A DNA stretch of 64,000 nucleotides from Bacteroidales bacterium (GTDB taxonomy: Bacteria > Bacteroidota > Bacteroidia > Bacteroidales > UBA3824): positions 1-64,000 of the forward strand of contig JAFPYR010000104.1 in NCBI GenBank assembly GCA_017412115.1, read 5' to 3'. Positions within the stretch are counted from its first letter, which is position 1. Each line of letters starts with the position of its first letter. This document shows, in pieces, positions 55,801 through 63,459 of the stretch. Position numbers and translations under genes: made by a program. The notes below the pieces were generated by a model that worked only from the letters and a program-made list of their open reading frames with translations, ran no database searches and was not told the DNA's origin.

Positions 55801-57425
55801 GCGTTAAGATAATTTACCAACGTTCCCGATTTATCGCTCTGATATTTTACCTGAAGATAAAAATCCTCTGACGAAACCTGATAAGCGTTAAGGGAATAAA
55901 TGTTTTTCATCATCAAATCCCAGTTCGGAAGCCTCGGTGAAAAGGACGTACCCCTTAAAAGTTTCAAAATCAAAGTTTGGGAAGAATTTACCTCTGAAGA
56001 AAATTCGCCGACTTTATAGGTCTTACCCTTGTAAGTATACTCGTAAGCAACAGCCAAAACCTCATCGTCCTGAAGCGCGGAATTAAGCGAAATATATCCT
56101 AACTGCGGATTAAAAGTATATTCCGATTGAGTAAGCCTCCTTGCATTTCCGATTTTTTCATAATCCGTTCCCGAATTGAAACGCCCTGAAAGCGTACTTG
56201 TTACGGAATTTATGCTGCGAACAGCTTTATAATCCGACGTGATTAAATTATAAAGTGTATTTGAGGAGTTGCACGGAATTTTTGACGAAGAATAATGAAC
56301 GGTTTGAGAGTTGTAAATTTTTTCCGGCTCTGCCAAATCCAAAAACGCTACGGCATTTCTTGTGTCTTCGGTTGCGAGTTTATTGTTAGTTACCCAAACC
56401 TCAATGTTTGTGATTACAATGCCTGAGGTTACAACGGGAAGATTCGATAAAGCGTTTTCGTAATTATCCCTAAAAAAATGATTTAAGAAAAAGTGGCGGT
56501 TTGCCTCATAATCGGAGGCTTGAACCGAAAACTCATTGCTGACACTCCCTGAATTGATTTCGATGGTTTTGGTTTCGCCTTTTTGCTGGGAAAGGACAGC
56601 CGTTGCGGTAAGACGTCCGAATTTCAAATCGGTTTTAACACCAAACAATGTCGTACTTCCTGTTATTAAATTGCCCTCCAAAGGCATTGAAACGTTACCA
56701 AACTCTATCCTTTGAATAATTTCGTCTTCGTGTCCGATGTATTCGACCTTTTGCTGGTTTTCAAATTCAAAAGTTGATTCGGTATTGTAATTGACGGCAA
56801 CTTTCATTTTATCGCCAATAGTACCCGTTACGCCGACCTGCATGGCAAGGTCAAAATCGAAAGAGAGATCATTACGCTGTTTTTTAGGTAAAGTATAATT
56901 ATCAATCCGCGAAATATCCGCACCAAAAGTAATATCAACCGAGCCTTGAGGTTTGATGTCAATAACGTTGGTTCCGAAAATTCTGTCAAAGCCCTTGATA
57001 TTAACATTAATCCTCGGATTCAGATATTTTTCCAAGCCGGAGCGGGAATTTTTGTCGGAAAGACTGTAATTGTCCATCATTTGATTTTTCCAATACTGTC
57101 TTAATTCATGACGGTTTTGAAGGCTGTCATGAGTGCGGGCATCCTCCGAAACGGGTCTTGACAATTCCATTCCCCCGATTTTTTTTTGCGTGGTATACTC
57201 TTTGGTGGAATAATCGTATTGAGTTTCTTCGGTAATATAATTTTCCTTTAGCTGAATGGGAGAATTCTTTCGTTCTTTATCGGATAGTATTCCAGTATCC
57301 GATTCGATTTTTTTCTTTTCCCTAAAAGATTGCAAATCGGAGTTTTGCGCCCCCGAAGTAAAAACAGAAGCCGCAAATATCGAAACAGCACCGGCAAAGC
57401 CTATGGTACGGGTTAATTTTTTCAC
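49899..57425 (-). CDS. sprA: Type IX secretion system outer-membrane translocon SprA
   Basis: A 2508-residue protein, the giant barrel through which T9SS cargo crosses the outer membrane. A signal peptide (GFAGAVSIFAASVFTSGAQ) is followed by the SprA N-terminal module (residues about 140-480, GSVDITFGADISRIDNYTLP, IEFGNVSMPLEGNLITGSTT) and a second family block around 1080-1700 (WVNELRLTDFDEDGGWAARG). The C-terminal barrel ends FKIQLYYNHQITNPLISTSY. The length agrees with SprA (about 2400-2500). The start codon is GTG at 57425, 7 bp after the ruvA stop. Order DUF4294-ruvA-sprA is a conserved Bacteroidota arrangement. Confidence 0.96.
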   Translation of the reverse strand: MKKLTRTIGFAGAVSIFAASVFTSGAQNSDLQSFREKKKIESDTGILSDKERKNSPIQLKENYITEETQYDYSTKEYTTQKKIGGMELSRPVSEDARTHDSLQNRHELRQYWKNQMMDNYSLSDKNSRSGLEKYLNPRINVNIKGFDRIFGTNVIDIKPQGSVDITFGADISRIDNYTLPKKQRNDLSFDFDLAMQVGVTGTIGDKMKVAVNYNTESTFEFENQQKVEYIGHEDEIIQRIEFGNVSMPLEGNLITGSTTLFGVKTDLKFGRLTATAVLSQQKGETKTIEINSGSVSNEFSVQASDYEANRHFFLNHFFRDNYENALSNLPVVTSGIVITNIEVWVTNNKLATEDTRNAVAFLDLAEPEKIYNSQTVHYSSSKIPCNSSNTLYNLITSDYKAVRSINSVTSTLSGRFNSGTDYEKIGNARRLTQSEYTFNPQLGYISLNSALQDDEVLAVAYEYTYKGKTYKVGEFSSEVNSSQTLILKLLRGTSFSPRLPNWDLMMKNIYSLNAYQVSSEDFYLQVKYQSDKSGTLVNYLNAGNIDGKMLIKVLNLDNTDFRLDRSPDGNFDFIPGVTVNAEKGKIIFPVLEPFGEYLKKQIGDEVASNQYCYPQLYDSTKTIAKQNAEKDKFYITGSYKSSSGSEISLDAMNIEEGSVKVTSGGITLTEGTDYVVDYLLGTVKIVNESILQSGNKISVTVESNTVFNSTTKTLMGTHLNYQFNDNFNIGGTLMRLSEKTMTNKVSIGYEPVKNTIWGLDARYSVQLPYLTRLINKLPLISTTAESRLSLEGEFAQLIPGHSRSVDKAGTCYIDDFEAAQTKIDVKSVSKWVLASAPSGTKRFPEANLNNDLRYGYNRALLSWYNVLSDLQGTSISGSGITPSYITKDDQSNHYIRAVYEKEIFPNAQSISGISTQLTILNLAYYPQEKGPYNFDVSGKDGVSAGMNSDGTLKSPQSRWGGIMRDLTTTDFENSNIEYLEFWMLDPFIYEKDDMGVDLYFNLGHVSEDILKDGRKSFENGIPYPMDGNFVDTTSWGLVSNKTFLVNAFDNTNGAKEAQDLGFDGMDDILERSFYSEYLNELSQEFGSNSLAYQNAYNDPAGDNYHYFRGSDYDEQKLSIAQRYKHYNGPQGNSSDFSSSSQYSTIKDRYPDIEDINLDNTLSETESYYQYKVRISPDGMQVGKNYITDIVESNVKTVNGETSSVKWYQFKIPIYQPDSVVGSISDFKSIRFMRMYLTNAKRDIILRFAEMNLVRGDWRKYASSMTSFGEVTTDTQFDDGVLDITGVGLEENGSKTPVNYLLPPSIERERDYQTNQIIEQDEKAMALQVKNLPEGQAVAAYKTAFMDLRQYKKMKMFVHCEEIPGEVLNDNDLHVFVRLGSDYKENYYEYEIPMVVTPAGYYPDDDNGRLAVWPLQNNVEIVFEKLQIVKQQRNNAAREAVSKISTSMPYSVFNDDGSKITVMGNPNISNIKTIMIGIRNPSQADNSVEDDGLVKSAEVWVNELRLTDFDEDGGWAARGKAELQLADLATVTLSGYTHTPGFGSIEKRVSERYQDRVYQYDFSTLFQAGKFFNPDYNVRMPLYYGYSENYELPKYNPLDPDIELNTTLKDPKLSKAEKDEIRSQSITYERRKSINMTNIHVEGRSQEAKANAKAEKEFKKHPSGEKPVPEKINPHVKNKQKPFYHVSNFTAGVAYSEYYMHDITVESQLERIITASLEYNYTYNPKNYKPLSGVKFLSGKNFALIKDFNFYLLPTMVAVNAEINRNYSTIRYRNIDNQNLFLPPSYTKEFRWQRSYELRYKLSQNLTFSLSAQNLSKVNPDGMIDDYTLEKERTQRDTLFLRFLDLGKNTNYSQTAKFNYQAPINKIPGLRWVTLNAVYNADYHWDCGLEQMQVASTDLTEGYTINRGNTISNSGILTLNSGLNFEKVYKTIPYFKTVMNRFSKNGRKNSSTEKREVVYEKLRLRFTKSSPRVIVHNLGTTDVKAEFTDADGNPVKGSTDVIDQNKIRFTSDNDYDGCSVKITGQKPVKDSPLLVMSDYMLMGLFSIRSVSVNYRNQRANTTPGYFPGTKILGNESFDNRLAPGIGYILALNDDDFHLDAAQKSWLVKDSTLMDPVRYTKGNSFNVRVQVEPINTFRIDVNFERTILYNTEEYFSWTGDNIWQTTSRVKTGNYRISYNMLRTAFHKVGDDYSLDTYTKFLESRSMIADRQAKRRIASGAGYYDPAPQRDSQGNLLHGDYPDGYSQTHQDVLLPAFLAAYAGGDAQKISLNPFLKMPLPNWRINYKGLANVAFLKNSVRSALLTHTYQSSYSVSNFKNNAAYSFEEEDIYGQSFARYDANNLFIPQYEISAVTLEERFNPLFGLDISWVNMLSTKLEYRRTRLITLSFANSQITEAYKREWILGLGYKFAQLPLNIKTSSGSKRMKSDLDLRADFVIDNDKTILREIEELYNEISAGARSYSIRTTADYQLSQRFKIQLYYNHQITNPLISTSYRTSNIKFGFTLSMSLD

Positions 57426-57432
57426 GTCGTTA

Positions 57433-58035
57433 TTATTTCACGTTTCTTAGTGCAAATTTTATAATATCTTCGGCGGACATTGAAGGATTCTGTTTGAGAG
57501 CCATATCCGCACCTTTTTCCGCTTGCGATTTCGGATAACCGAGCATAATAAGAGCTGAAACAGCCTCTTCCCTTTCCAAAGAATTTCCAAAAGGTTTTTC
57601 TACCTCAGATACATTTTCTAAGGTCAATCCTATCTTTTGAATTTTACCTTTCAACTCTATAACAATTTTTTGTGCAGTTTTTGTTCCTATTCCTTTAACA
57701 CGGGAAATCGTTTTGGAATCTTCTCTTGAAACGGCATTCTCAAGTTCAAGCACCGACATTGAGGAGAGGATAACCCGGGCGGTATTAGGTCCTACTCCCG
57801 AAACATCCAAAAGCATTTTGAAAACCTCTCTTTCCGTTTTGTCAAAAAATCCGAAAAGCGTTTGCGCATCTTCTCTTTGAATATGATAAACAAAAAGCTT
57901 ACACTCTTTTTTGCCTTCAATTTGAGTAAAGGTTGAAAGCGATATGTTAATCAGCCAACCTACACCGTCTTTGGTTTCGATAACGGCATACGAAGGAGTC
58001 AAATCCGTCAAAAGTCCCGTAATGTATTCGTACAT
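57433..58035 (-). CDS. ruvA: Holliday junction branch migration protein RuvA
   Basis: A 200-residue protein with the N-terminal OB fold (MYEYITGLLTDLTPSYAVIE), two helix-hairpin-helix units (VSGVGPNTARVILSSM and VKGIGTKTAQKIVIELKG) and a C-terminal UBA-like domain (ALIMLGYPKSQAEKG). It clamps Holliday junctions for RuvB. It is second in the operon, 37 bp after the DUF4294 gene. Confidence 0.97.
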   Translation of the reverse strand: MYEYITGLLTDLTPSYAVIETKDGVGWLINISLSTFTQIEGKKECKLFVYHIQREDAQTLFGFFDKTEREVFKMLLDVSGVGPNTARVILSSMSVLELENAVSREDSKTISRVKGIGTKTAQKIVIELKGKIQKIGLTLENVSEVEKPFGNSLEREEAVSALIMLGYPKSQAEKGADMALKQNPSMSAEDIIKFALRNVK

Positions 58036-58072
58036 AATTTACTATTTTTTTCAATTGTCATTTTTACATTTC

Positions 58073-58705
58073 TCAAAGCATTCCGTTCTCGATTTTAACG
58101 ATAATGTCTTCAATCATTCTGTCTTCGTCCAAAGCATCGTACTCACTTTTGAGATTGCTGCCGAAAAGCCGCGCTATTCCCTGAAACAAAAAAGCATTGA
58201 AAGAACCTTTCAATTCTTTCAAAACCTCGTAAGTCGTACTACCGGTTTCTCTGTCCACAAGTTTTATCAAAATTCTACCTTGAGTAATCGTAAGGCGTAT
58301 CAGTTGGTCTTCAAACTGCGCCCTGAGAATTTTTTCCTGACCCTTGATAAATGCTTTTTTTTGTTCCTCGTCGGGAAGTTTTTTAAGCGAATCCTCAAGC
58401 TGACGGTAAACTCTTTTTATGATTTGGGCATAGGGCCAGACCTTTCTGACATTGTAGACAAGTTTATTATATTTATCCTGCTGACGTTTGGATGTAAAAA
58501 CAAAAGGCGGCATTATCACAATAGGCTTGTGCCTGACAATAAGAACAGTATCAGGAGGCTGAATAATTGCCGCAACAACTTGCGCTCTTTTCAGTCTTGC
58601 CGTATCTTTAAGGTCGTCTCCTCTTAAAATTACTTGAGCCTTCAGACTCGAAAAAATTAAAAGCAGAACCGCAAACAAAATTATTTTTTTTAATGTCAGT
58701 TTCAT
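58073..58705 (-). CDS. DUF4294 periplasmic protein
   Basis: A 210-residue protein with a signal peptide (LKKIILFAVLLLIFSSLKAQ). The core KRQQDKYNKLVYNVRKVWPYAQII and KLVDRETGSTTYEVLKELKGSF are characteristic of DUF4294, a Bacteroidota-only family, usually encoded next to ruvA and sprA. Function unknown; its gene order suggests but does not prove a link to secretion. First gene of the operon. Confidence 0.88.
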   Translation of the reverse strand: MKLTLKKIILFAVLLLIFSSLKAQVILRGDDLKDTARLKRAQVVAAIIQPPDTVLIVRHKPIVIMPPFVFTSKRQQDKYNKLVYNVRKVWPYAQIIKRVYRQLEDSLKKLPDEEQKKAFIKGQEKILRAQFEDQLIRLTITQGRILIKLVDRETGSTTYEVLKELKGSFNAFLFQGIARLFGSNLKSEYDALDEDRMIEDIIVKIENGML

Positions 58706-58756
58706 ATTACGTTTTGTTCTTTTCTAAAAAAAAACAAAAAAAGCAGAAAATTATTG

Positions 58757-58788
58757 CAAATTTAAGCAAAAAAGTTTGATTGCACAAA
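58757..58788 (-). promoter_or_regulatory. Promoter of DUF4294-ruvA-sprA
   Basis: On the minus strand TTTG (58785-58788), 20 bp, TAAATTTG (58757-58764), 51 bp before the ATG at 58705. Confidence 0.65.
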
Positions 58789-58820
58789 CTCCCTTTAATT
58801 TAAGAATTTACAATTTTAAT

Positions 58821-58828
58821 TATCTTTG
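58821..58828 (+). promoter_or_regulatory. -7 element for the LD-carboxypeptidase gene
   Basis: TATCTTTG, 26 bp before the ATG at 58855, divergent from the sprA operon promoter. Confidence 0.55.
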
Positions 58829-58854
58829 CAAAAAATTTACATTTGTAAAAACTC

Positions 58855-59775
58855 ATGAAAACATTAATACCCTTACACTTAGAGAAAGGCAGCAAGGTCG
58901 GAATCGTAGCTCCGGCGGGTTATGTCAGCGAAATTCAAATAAAAAACGCTGCAAAAAAAGTTGAGAAAGCGGGGTTTGTTCCCGTAATAGCTGAAGGAAT
59001 TTACAATAGGCTCGGTTATCTATCTGGAACCGATAAAGATAGAGCCTTTCAGTTAAACTCAATGTTTAAGTCAAAAGACATCAAAGCAATCATCGCTGCA
59101 AGAGGCGGTTACGGCTGTTCAAGAATTTTGGATTTAATAGATTATGAGATTATCAAAGAAAATCCTAAAATTTTAGGCGGATATTCCGACATAACAGCCT
59201 TGGCATGTGCAGTTTACAAAATAACACATTTAGTTACTTTTCATTCATCAATGTTAATTCCTGAAGATTCTGAGTATACAAGAAATTCGATGTGGAATAT
59301 TTTTTCAAACGGCAAAAAAGGTTTTGTAATAAAACCCGAAAATCCAAATGAGGTAAAAGTTTTAAACGAAGGAAAATCCTCCGGCATATTATTCGGAGGA
59401 AATTTAACGCTGCTCGAAACTTTAATCGGAACCAAATACGATTTTTCGCTTTTCAACAAAATTCTTTTCATCGAAGAAATCAACGAGCCGCCTTACAAAA
59501 TTGACAGAATGCTGACGCACTTAAAAAATTCCAAAAATCTTTCCTCATTAAAAGGTTTGATTTTCGGCAAAATGAAAGGCTGTCAGGCTCAAGGCGAAAA
59601 TTCCTTAACGCTTGATTATGTTATCGAAGATTTTTGCAAGGATCTGAAAATTCCAATTATAAAAGATTTTTCTTTCGGACACGTTACAGACCGTTGTACT
59701 TTGCCAATCGGAGTCAAAGCAGAAATCAACACAAAAAACTTTCAGATAAAATTATCTCAAGATTGTGTAATGTAA
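58855..59775 (+). CDS. S66 LD-carboxypeptidase (muramoyltetrapeptide carboxypeptidase)
   Basis: A 306-residue serine peptidase of family S66 without a signal peptide, so cytosolic. The triad is Ser111 in GGYSDITALA, Glu208 in LFIEEINEPPYK and His276 in FSFGHVTDRCTLPIG. These enzymes remove the terminal D-Ala from tetrapeptides during murein recycling (LdcA) or inactivate microcin C (MccF); LdcA is the default choice. The next gene starts 40 bp later on the same strand. Confidence 0.92.
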   Translation: MKTLIPLHLEKGSKVGIVAPAGYVSEIQIKNAAKKVEKAGFVPVIAEGIYNRLGYLSGTDKDRAFQLNSMFKSKDIKAIIAARGGYGCSRILDLIDYEIIKENPKILGGYSDITALACAVYKITHLVTFHSSMLIPEDSEYTRNSMWNIFSNGKKGFVIKPENPNEVKVLNEGKSSGILFGGNLTLLETLIGTKYDFSLFNKILFIEEINEPPYKIDRMLTHLKNSKNLSSLKGLIFGKMKGCQAQGENSLTLDYVIEDFCKDLKIPIIKDFSFGHVTDRCTLPIGVKAEINTKNFQIKLSQDCVM

Positions 59776-59815
59776 TGATTTTTTTTCTAATTTTACACCG
59801 TTTTTTACTTTAGGA

Positions 59816-60970
59816 ATGACAAAACGGTTTGCGATATTATTAATAGTATTTTCTGCTCTTTGCAAAATCACTTTTGCTCAAAGCGGAGATCATTTCGTAC
59901 ACTCTGACAGTACGTCATTCATTTATTATTATTCTCAGCAAAACGTTTTGCCCAAAATAACATTTTTGGAATGGGAAAAAACAACTTCCATAAAAAAGAT
60001 AAAAAAACAAAGAGAAGATTTAACCACCACCCCTGCCCCATTCTCTTTGCCGGAGAATTTCAGACAAAGACTCGCGCCTAAGGTTTATACTTTAGATTTT
60101 GAGGGAACAGAATATTTTGTTAATATCCCTAAGGACAAAACCTCAATGATTTACATTCAGGCAAGAAAAGCCCCCGAAAAAAAAGATTCTGTCAATATGT
60201 TTACTTTTTTTACGGGCAAAACGCTTTCTAACTTTTCGATTTCCTCTTTCGGCATAAAAGCAAAATACGTTAATATAGAAATTCCCCAAAAAGAGAATTT
60301 TCATATTGACATTTACAAAAACAAAATTCATGAGGAATTTCCTTGGCAAGTAATTATTCCGTTAATAATTTGTCTGACGCTCGTATTAATGGCAAAATTT
60401 TATCAACAGGATTACATAGGAAGATTGTTTTTGATAATTTTTTACCGCAACGCTTTTAATAATGCCGTCTCGGAAAAGAATATCAACGCCGACAAAGCAG
60501 GTTATATACTTTTTCTTAACGACATACTTTGTGCCGCATTGCTGCTTGTTGCCATAACATACAGATACGGTTATCAGCTGACAAATTTTTTCATCTCGTA
60601 CATAACATTTGCCGCTATATTGTTTGGATATTATCAGATGAAAAAGATAATTACGAAAATTCTTTGTGATTTTTTCTCGTGCAAAGAGATTTATTTGCTT
60701 TATTATAAGAATACAACATACATTTTACAAGCCGCGGGAATATGCCTTTTGGTACTAAACGCGCTTACTTTTTATGTAACAAGCCTCGAAATTCACAATT
60801 TTGTATTTTATTTAACGGTGTTTTTGGGCGTTTTAGCAGAATTTTTAAAAATTTTTCGACTTTTTTCAATTATTATTGAAAAACGATTTCCAATTTTTTA
60901 TTTGTTTTTGTACCTTTGCACCGTCGAATTTTTACCAGCGATTCTCTTTGTCAAAATTCTGTCCCATTGA
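59816..60970 (+). CDS. DUF4271 membrane protein
   Basis: A 384-residue protein with a signal-like N-terminus (LLIVFSALCKITFAQ), a periplasmic region of about 160 residues and six or more helices from about residue 178 on. Segment FYQQDYIGRLFLIIFYRNAF and the helical C-terminal half fit DUF4271, a Bacteroidota family often encoded just before hemD. Function unknown. It leads into hemD 62 bp later. Confidence 0.85.
   Translation: MTKRFAILLIVFSALCKITFAQSGDHFVHSDSTSFIYYYSQQNVLPKITFLEWEKTTSIKKIKKQREDLTTTPAPFSLPENFRQRLAPKVYTLDFEGTEYFVNIPKDKTSMIYIQARKAPEKKDSVNMFTFFTGKTLSNFSISSFGIKAKYVNIEIPQKENFHIDIYKNKIHEEFPWQVIIPLIICLTLVLMAKFYQQDYIGRLFLIIFYRNAFNNAVSEKNINADKAGYILFLNDILCAALLLVAITYRYGYQLTNFFISYITFAAILFGYYQMKKIITKILCDFFSCKEIYLLYYKNTTYILQAAGICLLVLNALTFYVTSLEIHNFVFYLTVFLGVLAEFLKIFRLFSIIIEKRFPIFYLFLYLCTVEFLPAILFVKILSH
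60911..60918 (+). promoter_or_regulatory. Possible internal -7 element for hemD
   Basis: TACCTTTG, a perfect TAnnTTTG match inside the 3' end of the DUF4271 gene, 114 bp before the hemD start. May be chance. Confidence 0.3.
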
Positions 60971-61032
60971 CAAAGGGAAAACGGCTTAGAGAGAGAGAAT
61001 AGGGACAGAGAAATACTAAAATTAAACGCATT

Positions 61033-61791
61033 TTGAAGATAACGAATGTATTGGTTTCGCAACCGAAACCGGTAAAAACAGACGGAAATCCGTATGTTAT
61101 GTTAGCAGAAAAGCTCAAACTTAATTTGGATTTCAGACAATTTATTAAAGTAGAAGGAGTATCTTTTAAGGAATACAGAGCACAGCATCTTAATCTGCCG
61201 GATTTTACGGCGGTGGTTTTTACCTCCAAAGTAGGAATCGACACTTATTTTAAGATTGCTAAAGAAATTAAATTTCAAGTGCCTGAGGATATGCTGTATT
61301 TCTGTTCTACGGAGGCTATCGCTTTGTATTTGCAAAAATACATCATTTTCAGAAAACGCAAGATTTTTTACGGCAAAAAAACAGTTTCCGACTTAACGGA
61401 CACTTTCAAGAAACACAGCGATGCCAAAACGCTTGTTGTTCAGTCCGATGTTTCAAACGATGAGATTCCTAAATTTTTGGACAAACTGAAAATTTTCCAC
61501 AAAGAAATCGTTTTGTACAAAACTGTAAGTGCGGATCTTTCCGATATTAAATCCGAATTTGAGAAATATCAGCTTTTGGTATTTTTCACTCCGGCAGGAA
61601 TACGCTCGCTCAAAGAGAATTTCCCTGATTGGAAACAATCCGATGTTAAAATTGCCGCTTTCGGAGATTCTACGCAGGAAGAAGTCAAAAAATTAGGTTA
61701 TAATCTTGACATTGAGGCACCTACGCCGGAAAATCCGTCAATGAGTATGGCAATAGAACAATTTATCACTGCCAACAACAAAAAGAAATAG
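61033..61791 (+). CDS. hemD: Uroporphyrinogen-III synthase family protein
   Basis: A 252-residue protein with the phylum-typical start NVLVSQPKPVKTDGNPYVML and FIKVEGVSFKEYRAQ, and the C-terminal FFTPAGIRSLKENFPDW and AAFGDSTQEEVKKLGYN of the two-domain HemD fold. The start is a TTG at 61033; no ATG is available downstream of the nearest stop, and a family alignment agrees. HemD closes hydroxymethylbilane to the first macrocycle of tetrapyrroles. No other haem gene is nearby; in this phylum hemD in this neighbourhood may be retained for other reasons. Confidence 0.88.
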   Translation: MKITNVLVSQPKPVKTDGNPYVMLAEKLKLNLDFRQFIKVEGVSFKEYRAQHLNLPDFTAVVFTSKVGIDTYFKIAKEIKFQVPEDMLYFCSTEAIALYLQKYIIFRKRKIFYGKKTVSDLTDTFKKHSDAKTLVVQSDVSNDEIPKFLDKLKIFHKEIVLYKTVSADLSDIKSEFEKYQLLVFFTPAGIRSLKENFPDWKQSDVKIAAFGDSTQEEVKKLGYNLDIEAPTPENPSMSMAIEQFITANNKKK

Positions 61792-61798
61792 TAAAAAA

Positions 61799-62221
61799 AT
61801 GCCTAAAAAATACGGGCTTTCCAAAAGCGAAAAGCTGAAAAGCGTAATCAAAACGGAAAAACTTTTTACAACGGGAAAATCCTTCAGGGTTTTCCCCTTT
61901 AATGTTTATTACCGTTTGGGCAGAGAGGAAGAAATCGGCAAAAACCAGTTTTTGGTTTCGGTCAGCAAACATTATTTCAAACACGCTGTTGACCGCAACC
62001 GGCTAAAAAGGCTTGTAAGAGAGGCATACAGACTCAACAAACTATCGCTTTATGAGGCTTCAGAAAAAAGCGGGGTTGCATTCAATGTTGGTTTCGTTTA
62101 CAAAACCAATGTTATCAACGATTTTGACACAATAGAAGAAACTCTGAAAAACGCAATCGAAATCATTACGGAAAAAATTAACGCTTTTCACGAAAAAATA
62201 TCTTCAAAAGATAATCTTTGA
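61799..62221 (+). CDS. rnpA: Ribonuclease P protein component
   Basis: A 140-residue basic protein, ending 44 bp beyond the start of the antisense zinc-ribbon frame. The RNR-type motif is FKHAVDRNRLKRLVREAYR, preceded by the substrate-binding FLVSVSKHYF. RnpA supports the RNA subunit in tRNA 5' maturation. It is 7 bp after hemD, part of the DUF4271-hemD-rnpA row common in this phylum. The yidD gene often found after it is not present here. Confidence 0.96.
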   Translation: MPKKYGLSKSEKLKSVIKTEKLFTTGKSFRVFPFNVYYRLGREEEIGKNQFLVSVSKHYFKHAVDRNRLKRLVREAYRLNKLSLYEASEKSGVAFNVGFVYKTNVINDFDTIEETLKNAIEIITEKINAFHEKISSKDNL

Positions 62222-62375
62222 AATTGCTCGAACTGTTAGTTAAAATACCAAAATTAATTCCACATTCCGGGCAATAAGACTCAAAACCGTAGAGAAATCT
62301 CCCGCACGCAGGACAATAATCCGCCTTTGTTGCAGTAAAAACAAACTCTTCTAAATAAGGAAAAAAAATTTTCAT
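62178..62375 (-). CDS. Small zinc-ribbon protein
   Basis: A 65-residue frame with CPACGRFLYGFESYCPECG, two CxxC knuckles separated by ten residues, a classic zinc-ribbon spacing. The rest is hydrophobic and aromatic at the N-terminus and basic at the C-terminus. Function unknown. Its 3' end overlaps rnpA by 44 bp on the opposite strand. A TAAATTTG element at 62409-62416 (minus) 33 bp upstream of the ATG supports expression. I take it as real on the strength of motif and promoter. Confidence 0.65.
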   Translation of the reverse strand: MKIFFPYLEEFVFTATKADYCPACGRFLYGFESYCPECGINFGILTNSSSNFKDYLLKIFFREKR

Positions 62376-62392
62376 TCTCTCTAAAATATTTT

Positions 62393-62423
62393 TTTGCTCT
62401 GAAAAAGCAAATTTATAACTTTG
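62393..62423 (+). promoter_or_regulatory. Promoter of the long-chain prenyl synthase gene
   Basis: TTTG (62393-62396), 19 bp, TAACTTTG (62416-62423), 29 bp before the ATG at 62453. Confidence 0.75.
62409..62416 (-). promoter_or_regulatory. -7 element for the zinc-ribbon gene
   Basis: TAAATTTG on the minus strand, sharing one base pair with the plus-strand TAACTTTG; the two -7 elements stand back to back. Confidence 0.5.
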
Positions 62424-62452
62424 CTTTCTAATAAAAAAAACTTTTTCACTTT

Positions 62453-63427
62453 ATGTCAGTCATAAACAAGATAAAAAAACCGATAGAAGAAGAATTGAAA
62501 CGGTTTGAACCGTATTTCAAAAATATAATGCATTCACAAAGCCGGCTGCTGAACTTTGTTATCAATTATAGCCTTAAAACCAAAGGCAAACAGATGCGGC
62601 CTATGCTTGTTTTTCTGACATGCAAATTAACGGGCAAAATCTCTGACAGCACCATGACCGCCGCTGCGCTTATAGAACTCCTTCATACAGCGACCCTAAT
62701 CCATGACGATGTTGTAGACGAGAGTTTTTACAGAAGAGGATTTTTCTCGATTTTTGCACTTTGGAAAGCCAAAATTGCAGTGCTGACAGGTGATTATTTT
62801 TTGGCACAGGGACTTCTTTTGAGTCTGAAAAACAACGAAACGGAAATTCTGCGTATAGTTTCAGATGCCGTAAGGGAAATGTCGGAAGGCGAACTCCAAC
62901 AATTGGAAAAAGCCAACATGATGAATATCACCGAAGAGGATTATTACGTTATAATCCGAAAAAAAACGGGTGCATTGATTTCGGCTTGTTGTCAGGCGGG
63001 AGCTTATAGTTCTGGGGCGTCAGAAGAAGATGTTGATAGAATGAAAAAATTCGGTGAACTCATCGGCACGGCATTTCAAATAAAAGACGATTTATTCGAT
63101 TATCAGGAAACGGGATTAATCGGAAAACCCAAATACAACGACATTCAAGAAAGAAAACTTACTTTGCCCGTGATTTATTCCTTAAACAAGGCAAACATAG
63201 TTTTAAGGAAAAAAATAATGCGGCTTTTAAGAAAACGCTCAAAATCGAATCAGGACATAACGCAAATCGTAGATTTCGTGAAAACCTCAGGCGGAGTGGA
63301 ATACGCTAACAACAAAATGTACGAATTTCATAATCAAGCCGTTGCATTATTGGAAAAATATCCCGACACCGAAGAAAAAGAAGCATTGATACTTCTTTGC
63401 AAATACATCGTAGAACGCAACAAATAA
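62453..63427 (+). CDS. Long-chain polyprenyl diphosphate synthase
   Basis: A 324-residue trans-prenyltransferase with KGKQMRPMLVFL, first Asp motif LIHDDVVDESFYRRG and second FQIKDDLFDYQE. The residue five before the first DDxxD is Ala (TATLIHDD: A-T-L-I-H), which leaves the product pocket open; the family rule predicts a C30-C40 or longer product, fitting menaquinone side-chain synthesis. Contrast the Phe at the same place in the 44111-45076 paralogue. It has its own promoter and is followed 32 bp later by a lipoprotein gene. Confidence 0.93.
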   Translation: MSVINKIKKPIEEELKRFEPYFKNIMHSQSRLLNFVINYSLKTKGKQMRPMLVFLTCKLTGKISDSTMTAAALIELLHTATLIHDDVVDESFYRRGFFSIFALWKAKIAVLTGDYFLAQGLLLSLKNNETEILRIVSDAVREMSEGELQQLEKANMMNITEEDYYVIIRKKTGALISACCQAGAYSSGASEEDVDRMKKFGELIGTAFQIKDDLFDYQETGLIGKPKYNDIQERKLTLPVIYSLNKANIVLRKKIMRLLRKRSKSNQDITQIVDFVKTSGGVEYANNKMYEFHNQAVALLEKYPDTEEKEALILLCKYIVERNK

Positions 63428-63459
63428 TTATTTTTTACTAACATAAAACGCTCAAAAAA

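Noticed and set aside
57944..58627. A 227-codon plus-strand ORF antisense to ruvA and DUF4294.
   Set aside because: Both minus-strand genes have clear family signatures; the antisense frame has none.
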